From a virus: a stretch of 55,260 bases of DNA. The first letter of the stretch is position 1. Each line of letters begins with the position of its first letter. The DNA is taken from positions 1 to 55,260 of IMG/VR virus record IMGVR_UViG_3300020220_002267. One strand, 5' to 3'. A program made the translations under genes and the position numbers. Positions 31,766 through 39,462 of the stretch are shown here, piece after piece. The notes under the pieces were generated by a model. That model was not told the DNA's origin. It searched no databases and saw only the letters and a program-made list of their open reading frames with translations.

Positions 31766-32461
31766 CTACACCTCCGAAGGAGCCGCGTTACCCTCGGTCA
31801 CCCGCCAGATGTCGATGGCCCGCTCGAGACTCAGCCGAAACTGCTCGTCGTTCTCGAACGTTGACTGGTACCGGATCAGGATCATGTAGAGCGAGTCCTT
31901 GATGCGGAACGCCTCACGAACTCGCATCTTGGCCCAGTCCGACACCTGGTCCTTCGACATGCCCAGTTGCAGCATGCGGGTCATCTCGGGGGCGAGGTCC
32001 ACGTCGAATTCGTGCTGCGTGCGGCTCGTGACGAACACCCCGGACCCGAAGTCCGTCAGGGTCGTCGGCGGAGGAGCCGAGAAGGTCGGACCCGTCGGGG
32101 CGGCGGGAGCGGCGGGAGCGGCTGGGGCCGCCGGGGCTGCGGGCATCGCTCCGGGCATGACGATGACGGGAGCCGGAGCCGGGGCGGACTGGAAGATGAC
32201 CGGCGAGGGCTGGGGTGGGGACTGCAACACGAACGGCATGGCACCCGGAGCCATCATCTGAACCGGAGGAGCCATCATCGGAGCCGGAACGGGAGCCGTC
32301 ATCGGAGCCGGAACGGGGGCCATCATTGGGGCCGCCGGAGCCGGAGGAGCCACGGGGTTGCTACCCTCGGGGGGCATCAACAGTGGCAGGAGGTGTGGGC
32401 GCAGATCCGCCCGGCGGGAAGCCAGGCGGACGACTGCGGCTCTGAGGTTGGAGTGGGCCAC
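31766..32461 (-). CDS. Virion-type protein with LRxxVIRLAH-like motif and Pro/Ala/Met linker
   Basis: 231 residues, GTG start with GAGGAG 6 nt upstream. N-terminal motif LRAAVVRLASRRADLR, PHLLPLL (residues 5-28). Next about 100 residues of Pro/Ala/Met repeats (units like APVPAPMMAP and AAPAAPAAP), an extended linker. The C-terminal domain (TSRTQHEFDVDLAPEMTRML ... YMILIRYQSTFENDEQFRLS) is helical. The tag-linker-domain layout suggests the motif anchors the domain to a larger structure. Confidence 0.85.
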   Translation of the reverse strand: MAHSNLRAAVVRLASRRADLRPHLLPLLMPPEGSNPVAPPAPAAPMMAPVPAPMTAPVPAPMMAPPVQMMAPGAMPFVLQSPPQPSPVIFQSAPAPAPVIVMPGAMPAAPAAPAAPAAPAAPTGPTFSAPPPTTLTDFGSGVFVTSRTQHEFDVDLAPEMTRMLQLGMSKDQVSDWAKMRVREAFRIKDSLYMILIRYQSTFENDEQFRLSLERAIDIWRVTEGNAAPSEV

Positions 32462-32484
32462 GAACTCTCCTCATCTCGGCGAGC

Positions 32485-32500
32485 TATAGGGTGAGTAGTG
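32485..32500 (-). promoter_or_regulatory. Weak late-type promoter
   Basis: Minus-strand CCTATA at 32490 down to 32485, 24 nt before the GTG at 32461. The upstream box is CACT rather than CGGT. Confidence 0.4.
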
Positions 32501-32514
32501 GTTCCCGTGGCATT

Positions 32515-32898
32515 TCACGGAAGGGCCTTGAAGTACGCCTCGGCCTTCTCGGCCAAATCCTTGTAGGTATCCGCCAAGGCCGAGTACACCGCCGTCCGCG
32601 ACAACTCCGGCTTCCTGTCCACACCCTTTAGCTGCAGCAACTCCGTTCCGAGATGCTTCCAAGAAACCTTGGCGTGCGACTTCACTTGTTGCACCACCTC
32701 CTTGACCTCGGAGGCCATGTGGGCTCCGGCGGGTTCGGCCCCATCACCTCGGAAACCGAAGTCGATGAAATCGTCCGGGATCCGAAGCCACGCCTCCTTT
32801 GTCCGCGCATCCTTCGACAGAAGGGGAAGCAGGTGGGGACGAAGGTCGGGCCGGCTGTGCGCCAGGCGGATCACCTTGGCGCGGAGGTCATGGGACAT
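32515..32898 (-). CDS. Virion-type protein with LRxxVIRLAH motif
   Basis: 127 residues. Motif at residues 4-27: LRAKVIRLAHSRPDLR, PHLLPLL. The remainder is helical and soluble (SEVKEVVQQVKSHAKVSWKH, then YSALADTYKDLAEKAEAYF). No enzyme family. Late-type promoter at 32925. Belongs to the same tagged group as the genes at 11750, 12182, 31766 and 42830. Confidence 0.85.
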   Translation of the reverse strand: MSHDLRAKVIRLAHSRPDLRPHLLPLLSKDARTKEAWLRIPDDFIDFGFRGDGAEPAGAHMASEVKEVVQQVKSHAKVSWKHLGTELLQLKGVDRKPELSRTAVYSALADTYKDLAEKAEAYFKALP

Positions 32899-32924
32899 GA
32901 AGGACTCCGTTGCCTCGCGGGGGG

Positions 32925-32940
32925 TATAGTCGGCGTACCG
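32925..32940 (-). promoter_or_regulatory. Late-type phage promoter
   Basis: Minus-strand CGGT, 6 nt, ACTATA (32940 down to 32925), 27 nt before the ATG at 32898. Confidence 0.66.
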
Positions 32941-32942
32941 GC

Positions 32943-33095
32943 TCACCCCCGAGGCGAGCCCTTGGGGGCGGAACCCGCGTTGTCTCCGGGCAGTTGGGAC
33001 GCCTTCTGAGAATGGGTGTCCCGCTTCGGAAGCGGACGCCCATCCTTGTCCGCCACATCCGGCTTCGAGATCCCGTCGCTCGTCTTCTTGAACAT
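32943..33095 (-). CDS. Very small polar protein
   Basis: 50 residues, MFKKTSDGISKPDVADKDGR, then a Lys/Ser/Gln/Pro-rich tail; no hydrophobic core, likely disordered. Supported by a good GAGG ribosome-binding site 6 nt from the ATG and a late-type promoter at 33118 with exact spacing. Function unknown; disordered small basic proteins in this size range are sometimes packaged internal proteins. Confidence 0.65.
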   Translation of the reverse strand: MFKKTSDGISKPDVADKDGRPLPKRDTHSQKASQLPGDNAGSAPKGSPRG

Positions 33096-33117
33096 ACGCA
33101 CCTCACTTCTCGATCGG

Positions 33118-33133
33118 CATAGGGACGCTACCG
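33118..33133 (-). promoter_or_regulatory. Late-type phage promoter
   Basis: Minus-strand CGGT, 6 nt, CCTATG (33133 down to 33118), 23 nt before the ATG at 33095. It faces away from the early-type promoter at 33141; the two are separated by only 7 nt. Confidence 0.7.
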
Positions 33134-33140
33134 ACAACAG

Positions 33141-33167
33141 GTTCAGAATGTGGGTGCTGTCGCGTAG
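33141..33167 (+). promoter_or_regulatory. Early-type phage promoter
   Basis: GTTCAG 33141-33146, 16-nt spacer, CGTAG 33163-33167; drives the gene at 33185. Confidence 0.78.
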
Positions 33168-33184
33168 AGCGTGCGGGGGCACCG

Positions 33185-34003
33185 GTGGCCATTCTTCGTC
33201 GCGTCGAACCAAAATCCCACCCGCACCTCAACGTTGAGGCGCGAACGAACATCCCCGGCCACGAAGCCGGCCGAATCCTTCACGGGGGCTCCTGTCCGCT
33301 TCGGGGGCAGGTGCAGCACGGCGGAGTCCGGGGACCGTTCTGCGACTCGGGGTGCGTCGGACCCACACCCCCGGTCTACGTTGAGTCCACCTACGAAGGG
33401 CTCGTGCTGGCCGTCGAGGGAGATCAGGTCTGGGTATGGGACTTCCTCACAAAGAAGCCCGACGCCATCACGCTGGAGCCAGACCCGATCTTCCCCATGC
33501 AGGCGGAGGTGGATGCCACCCCCGACCTCGTGAAGCTCCACGACGAGTGGCTGACGTGGCGGAAGTTGGAGCTTGATCTCAAGAACGAAGCCGCTCGGAA
33601 GGCCGAAGAAGCCAAGAAGATCGCGAAGGAAAAGGCCGAGGAGGCTCGACGGGCGGCCGTCGATGCCGCCCGACGGGCGGAAGAGGAGAGGGAAGCTGCA
33701 CGGCAGAGGGCGAGGGACTCGCGGATCCGGGCGGGCGTGAAGCTCCGCATCGTGGCCGACCCCCCGGGCTTCGCGGAGAGGAACCAGAAGCTCAAAGCCA
33801 GGAATCGCACCCCGTCCATGGTGGGTCTGACCGTTCACTGCTGTGATCCGGGCTTCGAGCAATACGTGTTCGTCCGCCTCCCTGACGGCTCGACAGCACG
33901 GCTTCTCCGCACTCAAGTCCGAGTCGTGCTCAAGGATGGCTCGTTGGGCGACGAGGACCGGTCTCCGGGTGTGGGACGAGGTTCGGTGTTGTCGGACGAC
34001 TGA
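33185..34003 (+). CDS. Hypothetical protein with long coiled coil
   Basis: 272 residues from a GTG at 33185; the start is uncertain because the ribosome-binding site is weak and the first 60 codons are atypical. A beta segment (YEGLVLAVEGDQVWVWDFLT) precedes a basic coiled coil at about 130-190 (KKIAKEKAEEARRAAVDAAR) and a C-terminal domain with CC (VHCCDPGFEQYVFVRLPDGS). No family recognised. Has its own early-type promoter at 33141. Confidence 0.75.
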   Translation: MAILRRVEPKSHPHLNVEARTNIPGHEAGRILHGGSCPLRGQVQHGGVRGPFCDSGCVGPTPPVYVESTYEGLVLAVEGDQVWVWDFLTKKPDAITLEPDPIFPMQAEVDATPDLVKLHDEWLTWRKLELDLKNEAARKAEEAKKIAKEKAEEARRAAVDAARRAEEEREAARQRARDSRIRAGVKLRIVADPPGFAERNQKLKARNRTPSMVGLTVHCCDPGFEQYVFVRLPDGSTARLLRTQVRVVLKDGSLGDEDRSPGVGRGSVLSDD

Positions 34004-34004
34004 C

Positions 34005-34031
34005 GTTCAGAAACCTCCCCCCACAGCGTAG
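34005..34031 (+). promoter_or_regulatory. Early-type phage promoter
   Basis: GTTCAG 34005-34010, 16-nt spacer, CGTAG 34027-34031, just after the stop at 34003. Drives the membrane protein at 34050 and probably the genes to 36245. Confidence 0.8.
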
Positions 34032-34049
34032 GGAGGTCAGGAGGTTCCC

Positions 34050-34322
34050 TTGATCGATCTCGGTTTCGGCCTCATCGGCCTCGGTGTGGTTCTGCTCGTC
34101 GCCACCTTCATCGCCTTCGGCGTCGTGGCTTTCGGGTCCTTCAGCTTCGCGGTCAAGAACATGACCGACTCGTCGAAGGACTTCGATGAGAAGTCCACAA
34201 ACCACGGGAAGGCGATGGGAGGCATGGCCTCCAGCGGGCTCGTCCTCGTGATCGGCGGGGGGCTCGGACTCCTCTCGCTGGCAGGAGGCATCCTCACGCT
34301 GTTGTACGACTGGGCCGCGTAG
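34050..34322 (+). CDS. Small membrane protein with two transmembrane segments
   Basis: 90 residues, TTG start with AGGAGG 7 nt upstream. First membrane span at about 4-32 (FGLIGLGVVLLVATFIAFGV), a polar loop of about 30 residues (TDSSKDFDEKSTNHGKAM), second span at about 62-86 (SGLVLVIGGGLGLLSLAGGI). Size and layout fit a holin or a superinfection-type membrane protein, but there is no lysis gene next to it. Function not assigned. Confidence 0.75.
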   Translation: MIDLGFGLIGLGVVLLVATFIAFGVVAFGSFSFAVKNMTDSSKDFDEKSTNHGKAMGGMASSGLVLVIGGGLGLLSLAGGILTLLYDWAA

Positions 34323-34344
34323 ACGGGGGGAGAGGAACCACTCG

Positions 34345-35538
34345 ATGTCTGCACCCCGAGTTCTCATCACTGCTGGAGCAGTCTACGGACCCCTCGACGA
34401 CAACAAGATCGTCGGCAACCGCGTCCGTGGCATCTGGGCGACCCGTTTTGCCCGCTGGCTGGCCGAACGCCACTACCCGGTCACCGTGCTCATCCCGGAC
34501 ACGATGACCGGAGTGACGGCCGACCTTCTCGTCGGTCTACCGCGTGATGCTCAACTCGAAGTGGTCAAGCACCGGGGCTACTGGGACTACGCCACCAAGT
34601 GCGAGAAGCTGGCTCGCACCCACGATGTCGCCGTCATGGCCGCAGCCGTCGTGAACTGGATTCCCGAGTTGCCGTTTCCAGGGAAGATGCCCACCAAGGG
34701 CTACAACGAGGGGGACACCATCAACATCCCCTTCGTCCTCGCACCCCGGGTCATCAACCGGATGCGGGAGTGGAACCCCGACCTCACCCTCATCGGGTGC
34801 AAGATGCTCATCGGGGCGTCCCAGGACGAACTGATCGAAGCGGCCTACCACGTCGTCCTCACCGCCAAGTGCAATGTCGTCCTCGCAAACGACATGGGCC
34901 ACGGGCTCAAGCGGAAGCAACTGGTCTTCCAGGACCGCACCGTCATCGACTTCGACGATGACTTCGAGCGGCTGTTCCGGACTCTCCAAGGAGTCATCGA
35001 CGACAAGCACTTCGCCACGTTCCGGTCAGGGCCGGACATCAGCGAGATCAAGGGCGACCCCCGCTTCAAGAACTCCGTCGGCTTCTTCGACCGCATCGTG
35101 GACCGATACCGGGAGCGGTTCACCCACCGTCAGGCGGGGAACGACCGGGTGTTCGGCGGCCTCCTCGTGCCCACCATGGCCGAGGGGTATCTCCTGTCCC
35201 CGCGTGAAAAGGGGGAGATGTTCACCTCGGGGGACGCCGCCTGGGCTCCTGCACAGCAGGAGTTCTCCCAGCACCGCATCTACGTGGCTCCCGGACCCAA
35301 GGCCACCCTCAACGCCCCACTCCTCATCCGGTTCTGGGAGAAGTGGAAAGACCACCCTCGAGCCACCGCCGTGCTCCATCTCCACGAGCAGCTTCCGGGC
35401 ATTCCGACCGTCCCCTATGCCCCTCCAGGGACCGAACGGGACAACCTGCGGGAGCTTCCGGCCGTCCCGGCCTTCAACATCGCGGGGCACGGGTTCGTGG
35501 CCTGTGTGGACGCCGACGGGGAGATCATCTTGCGATGA
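34345..35538 (+). CDS. CoaB-like flavoprotein domain protein
   Basis: 397 residues. The N-terminal domain (RVLITAGAVYGPLDDNKIVG-NRVRGIWATRFARWLAERHY) matches the phosphopantothenoylcysteine synthetase (CoaB) fold, which has the G-x-x-PID-x-VR-x-ITN pattern; nucleotide and substrate binding is expected there. The C-terminal region (PTLNAPLL-type segment, VLHLHEQLPGIPTVPYAPPG, FNIAGHGF) resembles aldolase/adducin-like enzymes. The fusion is unusual; the reaction is not known. Overlaps the next gene by ATGA. Confidence 0.75.
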   Translation: MSAPRVLITAGAVYGPLDDNKIVGNRVRGIWATRFARWLAERHYPVTVLIPDTMTGVTADLLVGLPRDAQLEVVKHRGYWDYATKCEKLARTHDVAVMAAAVVNWIPELPFPGKMPTKGYNEGDTINIPFVLAPRVINRMREWNPDLTLIGCKMLIGASQDELIEAAYHVVLTAKCNVVLANDMGHGLKRKQLVFQDRTVIDFDDDFERLFRTLQGVIDDKHFATFRSGPDISEIKGDPRFKNSVGFFDRIVDRYRERFTHRQAGNDRVFGGLLVPTMAEGYLLSPREKGEMFTSGDAAWAPAQQEFSQHRIYVAPGPKATLNAPLLIRFWEKWKDHPRATAVLHLHEQLPGIPTVPYAPPGTERDNLRELPAVPAFNIAGHGFVACVDADGEIILR

Positions 35539-36245
35539 ACCTGTTCTCTTGCACCACAGAACGGTACGACCTCCTGTACGCCCGCTGGCTCGTGAAGCCC
35601 GGGGAACTTCTCGACCTCGCGGGCTACCAGCCAGGCATGAAGCTCCTCGACCTGTGTGGCGGAACAGGGGCCGTGACCCAAGAAGCACTCCGTCGAGGTG
35701 CGGACCCCAAGAGCATCACCCTCTACGACCTCAACCCGAGGCTGAAGGGGGCTTCAGGGGTGCGTTGTGTTCGCGGAAGGGCCGAACGGATCCTCGACGT
35801 CATCCCCGAACGAGACACCTACGACCTCATCATCTGTCGTCAGGCCATCGCCTACATCGACCTCAAGCACGAGTCCCACAGACCGCCCGTCGGAGGTGAC
35901 TTCACCCACGCCATCTGGAACCTGCTGCGACCTGGCGGCAAGTTCGTCTTCAACTCCTTCGTCCGCCCTCGCTGGGCCTTGAAGTCCTACGAACACGAGG
36001 GCCGTCAGTACGTGGAGGCGTCCGGGTGGATCCCCGACCTTCGAGGGGGACGGGTCGGGCATCTACAGTGGTGTCGCGGACAGGGGGCCGACATCACGAT
36101 GTTCCGCTGGCACCCCGAACTCGAACTGCACCTCGCGCTCGAGCGGTTTCGGGTCGACCTTCACCGGTCAGAACGAGGACTTCGGTGGGTCTGCACGCGC
36201 CCCCGCGAAGAATCTCACCCGCAGAGGTTCAGCCCTGGGGTCTGA
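35535..36245 (+). CDS. SAM-dependent methyltransferase
   Basis: 236 residues. Class I methyltransferase motifs: KLLDLCGGTGAVTQEAL (motif I), ITLYDLNPRL (acidic end of strand 2), YDLIICRQAIAYID (motif IV region), LLRPGGKFVFNSF (motif VI region). Substrate unknown. ATG overlaps the stop of the CoaB-like gene (ATGA), so the two are translated together, which hints at a shared pathway. The next promoter is embedded in its last codons. Confidence 0.88.
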   Translation: MNLFSCTTERYDLLYARWLVKPGELLDLAGYQPGMKLLDLCGGTGAVTQEALRRGADPKSITLYDLNPRLKGASGVRCVRGRAERILDVIPERDTYDLIICRQAIAYIDLKHESHRPPVGGDFTHAIWNLLRPGGKFVFNSFVRPRWALKSYEHEGRQYVEASGWIPDLRGGRVGHLQWCRGQGADITMFRWHPELELHLALERFRVDLHRSERGLRWVCTRPREESHPQRFSPGV

Positions 36246-36253
36246 CCGCGTAG
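36227..36253 (+). promoter_or_regulatory. Early-type phage promoter
   Basis: GTTCAG 36227-36232, 16-nt spacer, CGTAG 36249-36253; overlaps the end of the methyltransferase gene and precedes the ATG at 36274. Confidence 0.78.
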
Positions 36254-36273
36254 TGAGGGTACAGGAGAATCCG

Positions 36274-37137
36274 ATGGCCCTCACCAAGATCGACCGCAAG
36301 TGGGACGACGCCACCAAGACCACCGTGGTGGTGGTCGCGAATGAGTCCGAGCACGTTGGTCGCGTCCTCGACATCTACTCGAAGGTCGAGCGGATCATGT
36401 CCGACGTGTGGGACGACGTGTCCTACGCCGTCGTCCTCCTCGACGACGGTTCGACCCAGACCATCCACCTCGGCACCACCGAGTTCGGCTGGAACTACAA
36501 GGCCGAGATCGACGCCCCCGCCCAGGTCATCGCTGACTGGAAGGCCCGTGTCGAAGCGGCGGCCAAGGCGGCCCACGAGGCCCGCATGAAGTACGAGGCC
36601 GAGGAGCGTGCCAAGCAGTACGAGGCGGACTGCAAGCGTTCCGCCCTGGCTCCGACCAAGGGCCGCACCGTCACGGTGGTCAAGGGCCGCAAGGTCCCGG
36701 TCGGGACGGCGGGCGTGGTCGTGTGGGAAGGCTCGGACTCCTTCCGTGGGGAAGCCCGCATCGGCATCAAGGACGCCTCGGGCCACGTCCACTACACCGC
36801 CGCCTCCAACGCGACGGCCAACGTCACCAAGCCCGACGGGCTGACCTGGGCCGAGTTCGTCGAGGGCCAGCGGAACTCCCGCCCCGTCCGCGACTCGGGG
36901 GCCAAGATCCTCGCCACGGGTCAGGTGGGCCTCTGCTTCTTCTCCCAGGACGACCGCTTCGGCATCGCCCTCACCAGCCGCAAGGTGCAGGGTCGCTATG
37001 CGGACGTGGTGTGGGCCAACAGCGGCGAGGCGGTCCGGGTGGAAGGCCCGGTCACCCTCCCGACGGGCGAGCCCGAGGTCAAGGCCGCCCCTTCTCCGAA
37101 GGCGAAGGCGAAGGACGACGTGGTGGTCCCGTTCTGA
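36274..37137 (+). CDS. Hypothetical protein with KOW-like segment
   Basis: 287 residues, ATG with CAGGAG. N-terminal alpha/beta region, a coiled coil at about 85-125 (EAAAKAAHEARMKYEAEERA), then a KOW-like piece GRTVTVVKGRKVPVGTAGVV suggestive of nucleic-acid or ribosome contact, and a basic-acidic tail. No family name recognised. Strong early-type promoter directly upstream. Confidence 0.8.
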   Translation: MALTKIDRKWDDATKTTVVVVANESEHVGRVLDIYSKVERIMSDVWDDVSYAVVLLDDGSTQTIHLGTTEFGWNYKAEIDAPAQVIADWKARVEAAAKAAHEARMKYEAEERAKQYEADCKRSALAPTKGRTVTVVKGRKVPVGTAGVVVWEGSDSFRGEARIGIKDASGHVHYTAASNATANVTKPDGLTWAEFVEGQRNSRPVRDSGAKILATGQVGLCFFSQDDRFGIALTSRKVQGRYADVVWANSGEAVRVEGPVTLPTGEPEVKAAPSPKAKAKDDVVVPF

Positions 37138-37140
37138 CCG

Positions 37141-37623
37141 CTACCGCTTCCGGACGGCGGGCGTGATGCCCACTTCCTCGAGGGCCAGCTTCGAGAGGGC
37201 GTCCGCCCTCTTGTTCTGTTCTCGGGGCACCCACTCCCACCGGATCTCGAAGGCACAGGTGTCCACCACCGCCCGAACCTTCTCCAGCACGCGGATGTAG
37301 GCCCCCTGGCGAGCCTGCCACTCTCCGCGCATCTGCATCACGACCAGCTTCGAGTCGCCCCGCAGCAAGAGCGGACCGGGCCGGTTGAGTTCCTTGTAGG
37401 CTCTGACCGCCATCCCGGCCGCCACGTACTCCGCCACGTTGTTCGTCGTGTTGGGTCCAGCGGCGATGCGCCCGTGCTCTTCCTTGAGCACGACCCCCGT
37501 GAAGTCCCGGATCACAAACCCCCAACCGCCGGTCCCGCCGGGGTTCACAGGCTCGCACGCACCATCGAAGTAGCAGATGGCGTCGGGAGGTGTTGGGGGT
37601 TGGGTAGGGTCGAAGAAGCTCAC
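37141..37623 (-). CDS. rnhA: Ribonuclease HI-like protein
   Basis: 160 residues, GTG start. CYFDGACEPVNPGGTGGWGF (Asp1), AEYVAAGMAVRAYKEL (Glu), LLRGDSKLVVMQM (Asp), REQNKRADALSKLA (fourth acidic residue) give the DEDD metal site of RNase HI. It would remove RNA from RNA-DNA hybrids, such as Okazaki primers. Single minus-strand gene in a plus-strand block; no late-type promoter found in front of it. Confidence 0.92.
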   Translation of the reverse strand: MSFFDPTQPPTPPDAICYFDGACEPVNPGGTGGWGFVIRDFTGVVLKEEHGRIAAGPNTTNNVAEYVAAGMAVRAYKELNRPGPLLLRGDSKLVVMQMRGEWQARQGAYIRVLEKVRAVVDTCAFEIRWEWVPREQNKRADALSKLALEEVGITPAVRKR

Positions 37624-37646
37624 CCCCTGTATTACCCGAGGACACC

Positions 37647-37970
37647 GTGGACATCACCCCCGACACCTTTCAAGCCGAGGTTCTTGAGTCCACTGTCCCC
37701 GTGTTGGTGGACTTCTGGGCCGACTGGTGCGCTCCGTGCAAGGTGCTGTGGCCCCAAGTCGAACGAGTGGCCAAGGAGCATGCTGGGGTACTGAAGGTCG
37801 TGAAGCTCGATGCGAGCAAGTACACAGACTTCGCCCGGGAACACGGGATCACAGGTCTGCCCACGTTGCTGTTGTTCGTGGGAGGTCAGGTGGTGGATCG
37901 GAAATCCGGCGCACAGGGTGGCTACGCGGCGGTGAAGCAACTCGTCGCTCCACACCTCCCACAGTCCTGA
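37647..37970 (+). CDS. trxA: Thioredoxin
   Basis: 107 residues, GTG start. Active site WCAPC at 27-31 (DFWADWCAPCKVLWPQ) and the cis-Pro loop GLPTLLLF make a complete thioredoxin. Possible roles are electron supply for ribonucleotide reductase or, as in T7, a polymerase processivity factor. Divergent from the RNase HI gene; the two start codons are 24 nt apart. The NUDIX gene follows after 2 nt. Confidence 0.93.
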   Translation: MDITPDTFQAEVLESTVPVLVDFWADWCAPCKVLWPQVERVAKEHAGVLKVVKLDASKYTDFAREHGITGLPTLLLFVGGQVVDRKSGAQGGYAAVKQLVAPHLPQS

Positions 37971-37972
37971 CG

Positions 37973-38389
37973 ATGTACCAGTACGTCGTCGGGATCGCCT
38001 TTGCGGACGACCTTCGCACCATCCTTCTCATCAGGAAGAACCGTCCCGCGTGGCAGGCCGGCTTCCTGAACGGGGTGGGTGGGAAGCTCGAGCCGGGGGA
38101 GGACTTCCTCCCCGCGATGGTGCGGGAGTTCAAGGAGGAGACGGGGCTCGATGTGCCCGCCGAGAAGTGGCATCACGCGGTCACGTTCACGGGACCAGAC
38201 TACGAGCTTCGGTTCTTCTACACCGCTACCGACGCGATCTTCGAGGCCGCGTCCACGACGGACGAGCCCATCGAGAGACACGACATCTCCTCTCTCTGGA
38301 AGATCCCCGTGATCTCCAACCTTCGGTGGGTCATCCCGCTGTGTCTCGAGCGCGAGGTCAAGTTCCCCGTCGAATTCGGACGGCCGTAA
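37973..38389 (+). CDS. NUDIX hydrolase (MutT-like)
   Basis: 138 residues. Complete Nudix box, GVGGKLEPGEDFLPAMVREF then KEETGL (G-x5-E-x7-REUxEExGU). Small MutT-like enzymes hydrolyse nucleoside diphosphate-linked compounds such as oxidised dNTPs; the substrate is not clear here. It starts 2 nt after the thioredoxin stop and ends before an early-type promoter. Confidence 0.9.
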   Translation: MYQYVVGIAFADDLRTILLIRKNRPAWQAGFLNGVGGKLEPGEDFLPAMVREFKEETGLDVPAEKWHHAVTFTGPDYELRFFYTATDAIFEAASTTDEPIERHDISSLWKIPVISNLRWVIPLCLEREVKFPVEFGRP

Positions 38390-38390
38390 G

Positions 38391-38417
38391 GTTCAGTTCT
38401 CGGGTGACCGTGCGTAG
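38391..38417 (+). promoter_or_regulatory. Early-type phage promoter
   Basis: GTTCAG 38391-38396, 16-nt spacer, CGTAG 38413-38417, immediately behind the NUDIX stop; drives the gene at 38443. Confidence 0.8.
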
Positions 38418-38442
38418 TAGGGGGTGTAAGGGAGACACCCAC

Positions 38443-39162
38443 ATGTCCTGCTACGAATCGGAACACGGCTCGATCATCATCCCGACGGCCGAGTGGACTG
38501 CTTTCCGCAAGACGCTCATCAAGGCCCACAACGACGCCCAAGAGCGCGACCTCGCGGACGCCCTGAAGGCCCTCGAGGCCATGAAGGCGGCCTCCAAGGG
38601 CAAGCGTGGGGACAACCGCGCTTCGGCCGAGAAGGAAGCCCTGGCTCGGTTCAGCGGCTGTCGGATGGACCGTTTCGGGATGGAAGGCTCCGAGCAAGCC
38701 CTGTCGCGGCACAGCCGGCTGTTCAACCTCCTCTACACGGTGGCGGAAGGGGCGAAGCCCTGGGCCGAGAAGACCGTGCTCCGCACCCCGAAGAAGAAGG
38801 ACTTGAACCTCATCGCCCTCACGGGTGATGCCCAGTTCGACTGCGGCGACGGCTGCATCACCCTCCGCAACGCGGACCGCACGGTGGTCTGGTCGGTGTC
38901 GGAGAACAACCACGCCATCGAGCACGCTCGCGCCTACCCGATGGCCAAGCTCCTGTTCGGGCTCCTCGGCAAGATCGAGTGGACTCGGGGTTCGGGCGGC
39001 AAGATCGTCGGAAACGACGAATACAACCGGGACAATCGTTCCGAGGGCGGCGGCGGCAACTACGTCACCCAGGAATTCCGCCCGCTCACCAAGGCCGAGA
39101 AGGAGGCCAAGGCTCGGGCGGCCCGTTCCTACAGCTACGGCGGCTACGGCTACCGCTGGTAG
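38443..39162 (+). CDS. Hypothetical protein, Gly/Tyr-rich C-terminus
   Basis: 239 residues, start with AAGGGAG. N-terminal helices (FRKTLIKAHNDAQERDLADA), basic patch (ASKGKRGDNRASAEKEAL), a central globular domain (DAQFDCGDGCITLRNADRTV) and a flexible C-terminus (SYSYGGYGYRW). No family recognised. Encoded alone behind its own early-type promoter, ending right at the first of the minus-strand virion genes. Confidence 0.8.
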   Translation: MSCYESEHGSIIIPTAEWTAFRKTLIKAHNDAQERDLADALKALEAMKAASKGKRGDNRASAEKEALARFSGCRMDRFGMEGSEQALSRHSRLFNLLYTVAEGAKPWAEKTVLRTPKKKDLNLIALTGDAQFDCGDGCITLRNADRTVVWSVSENNHAIEHARAYPMAKLLFGLLGKIEWTRGSGGKIVGNDEYNRDNRSEGGGGNYVTQEFRPLTKAEKEAKARAARSYSYGGYGYRW

Positions 39163-39462
39163 TCAGCCCTCGTTGTCGAACGCGAACTCGACCTTCTCTC
39201 CCTCGGGGCGGGGCTTCACCCACACCGAGTCCACGGCACGGAAGGTCGAAGACTCGACCTTCACCGCGTAGCGAACCTTCCCGGTGGCGAAGGCGACGGT
39301 TCGGATGTGGCCCGCCAGGCGTTGCCCCTGGATTTCGATCCACACGGGGTCACCGATGTCGAACAGCGAGGGGAACAACGCCGCCAGGAGCACCCTCTGG
39401 AGGGGCGATCCTGGCGACTGCTGTGCCGCCAGTCGGACGACCTTGGCCCGTAGATCGGCCAT
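39163..39462 (-). CDS. Virion-type protein with divergent LRxxVIRLAH motif
   Basis: 99 residues. Begins LRAKVVRLAAQQSPGSPLQR, a looser copy of the motif in which the second half is LLAALFP. The body is a small beta-barrel-like domain (GDPVWIEIQGQRLAGHIRTV ... YAVKVESSTFRAVDSVWVKP). The ATG overlaps the stop of the gene at 39462 (TGATG), so the pair is translationally coupled. Confidence 0.82.
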   Translation of the reverse strand: MADLRAKVVRLAAQQSPGSPLQRVLLAALFPSLFDIGDPVWIEIQGQRLAGHIRTVAFATGKVRYAVKVESSTFRAVDSVWVKPRPEGEKVEFAFDNEG

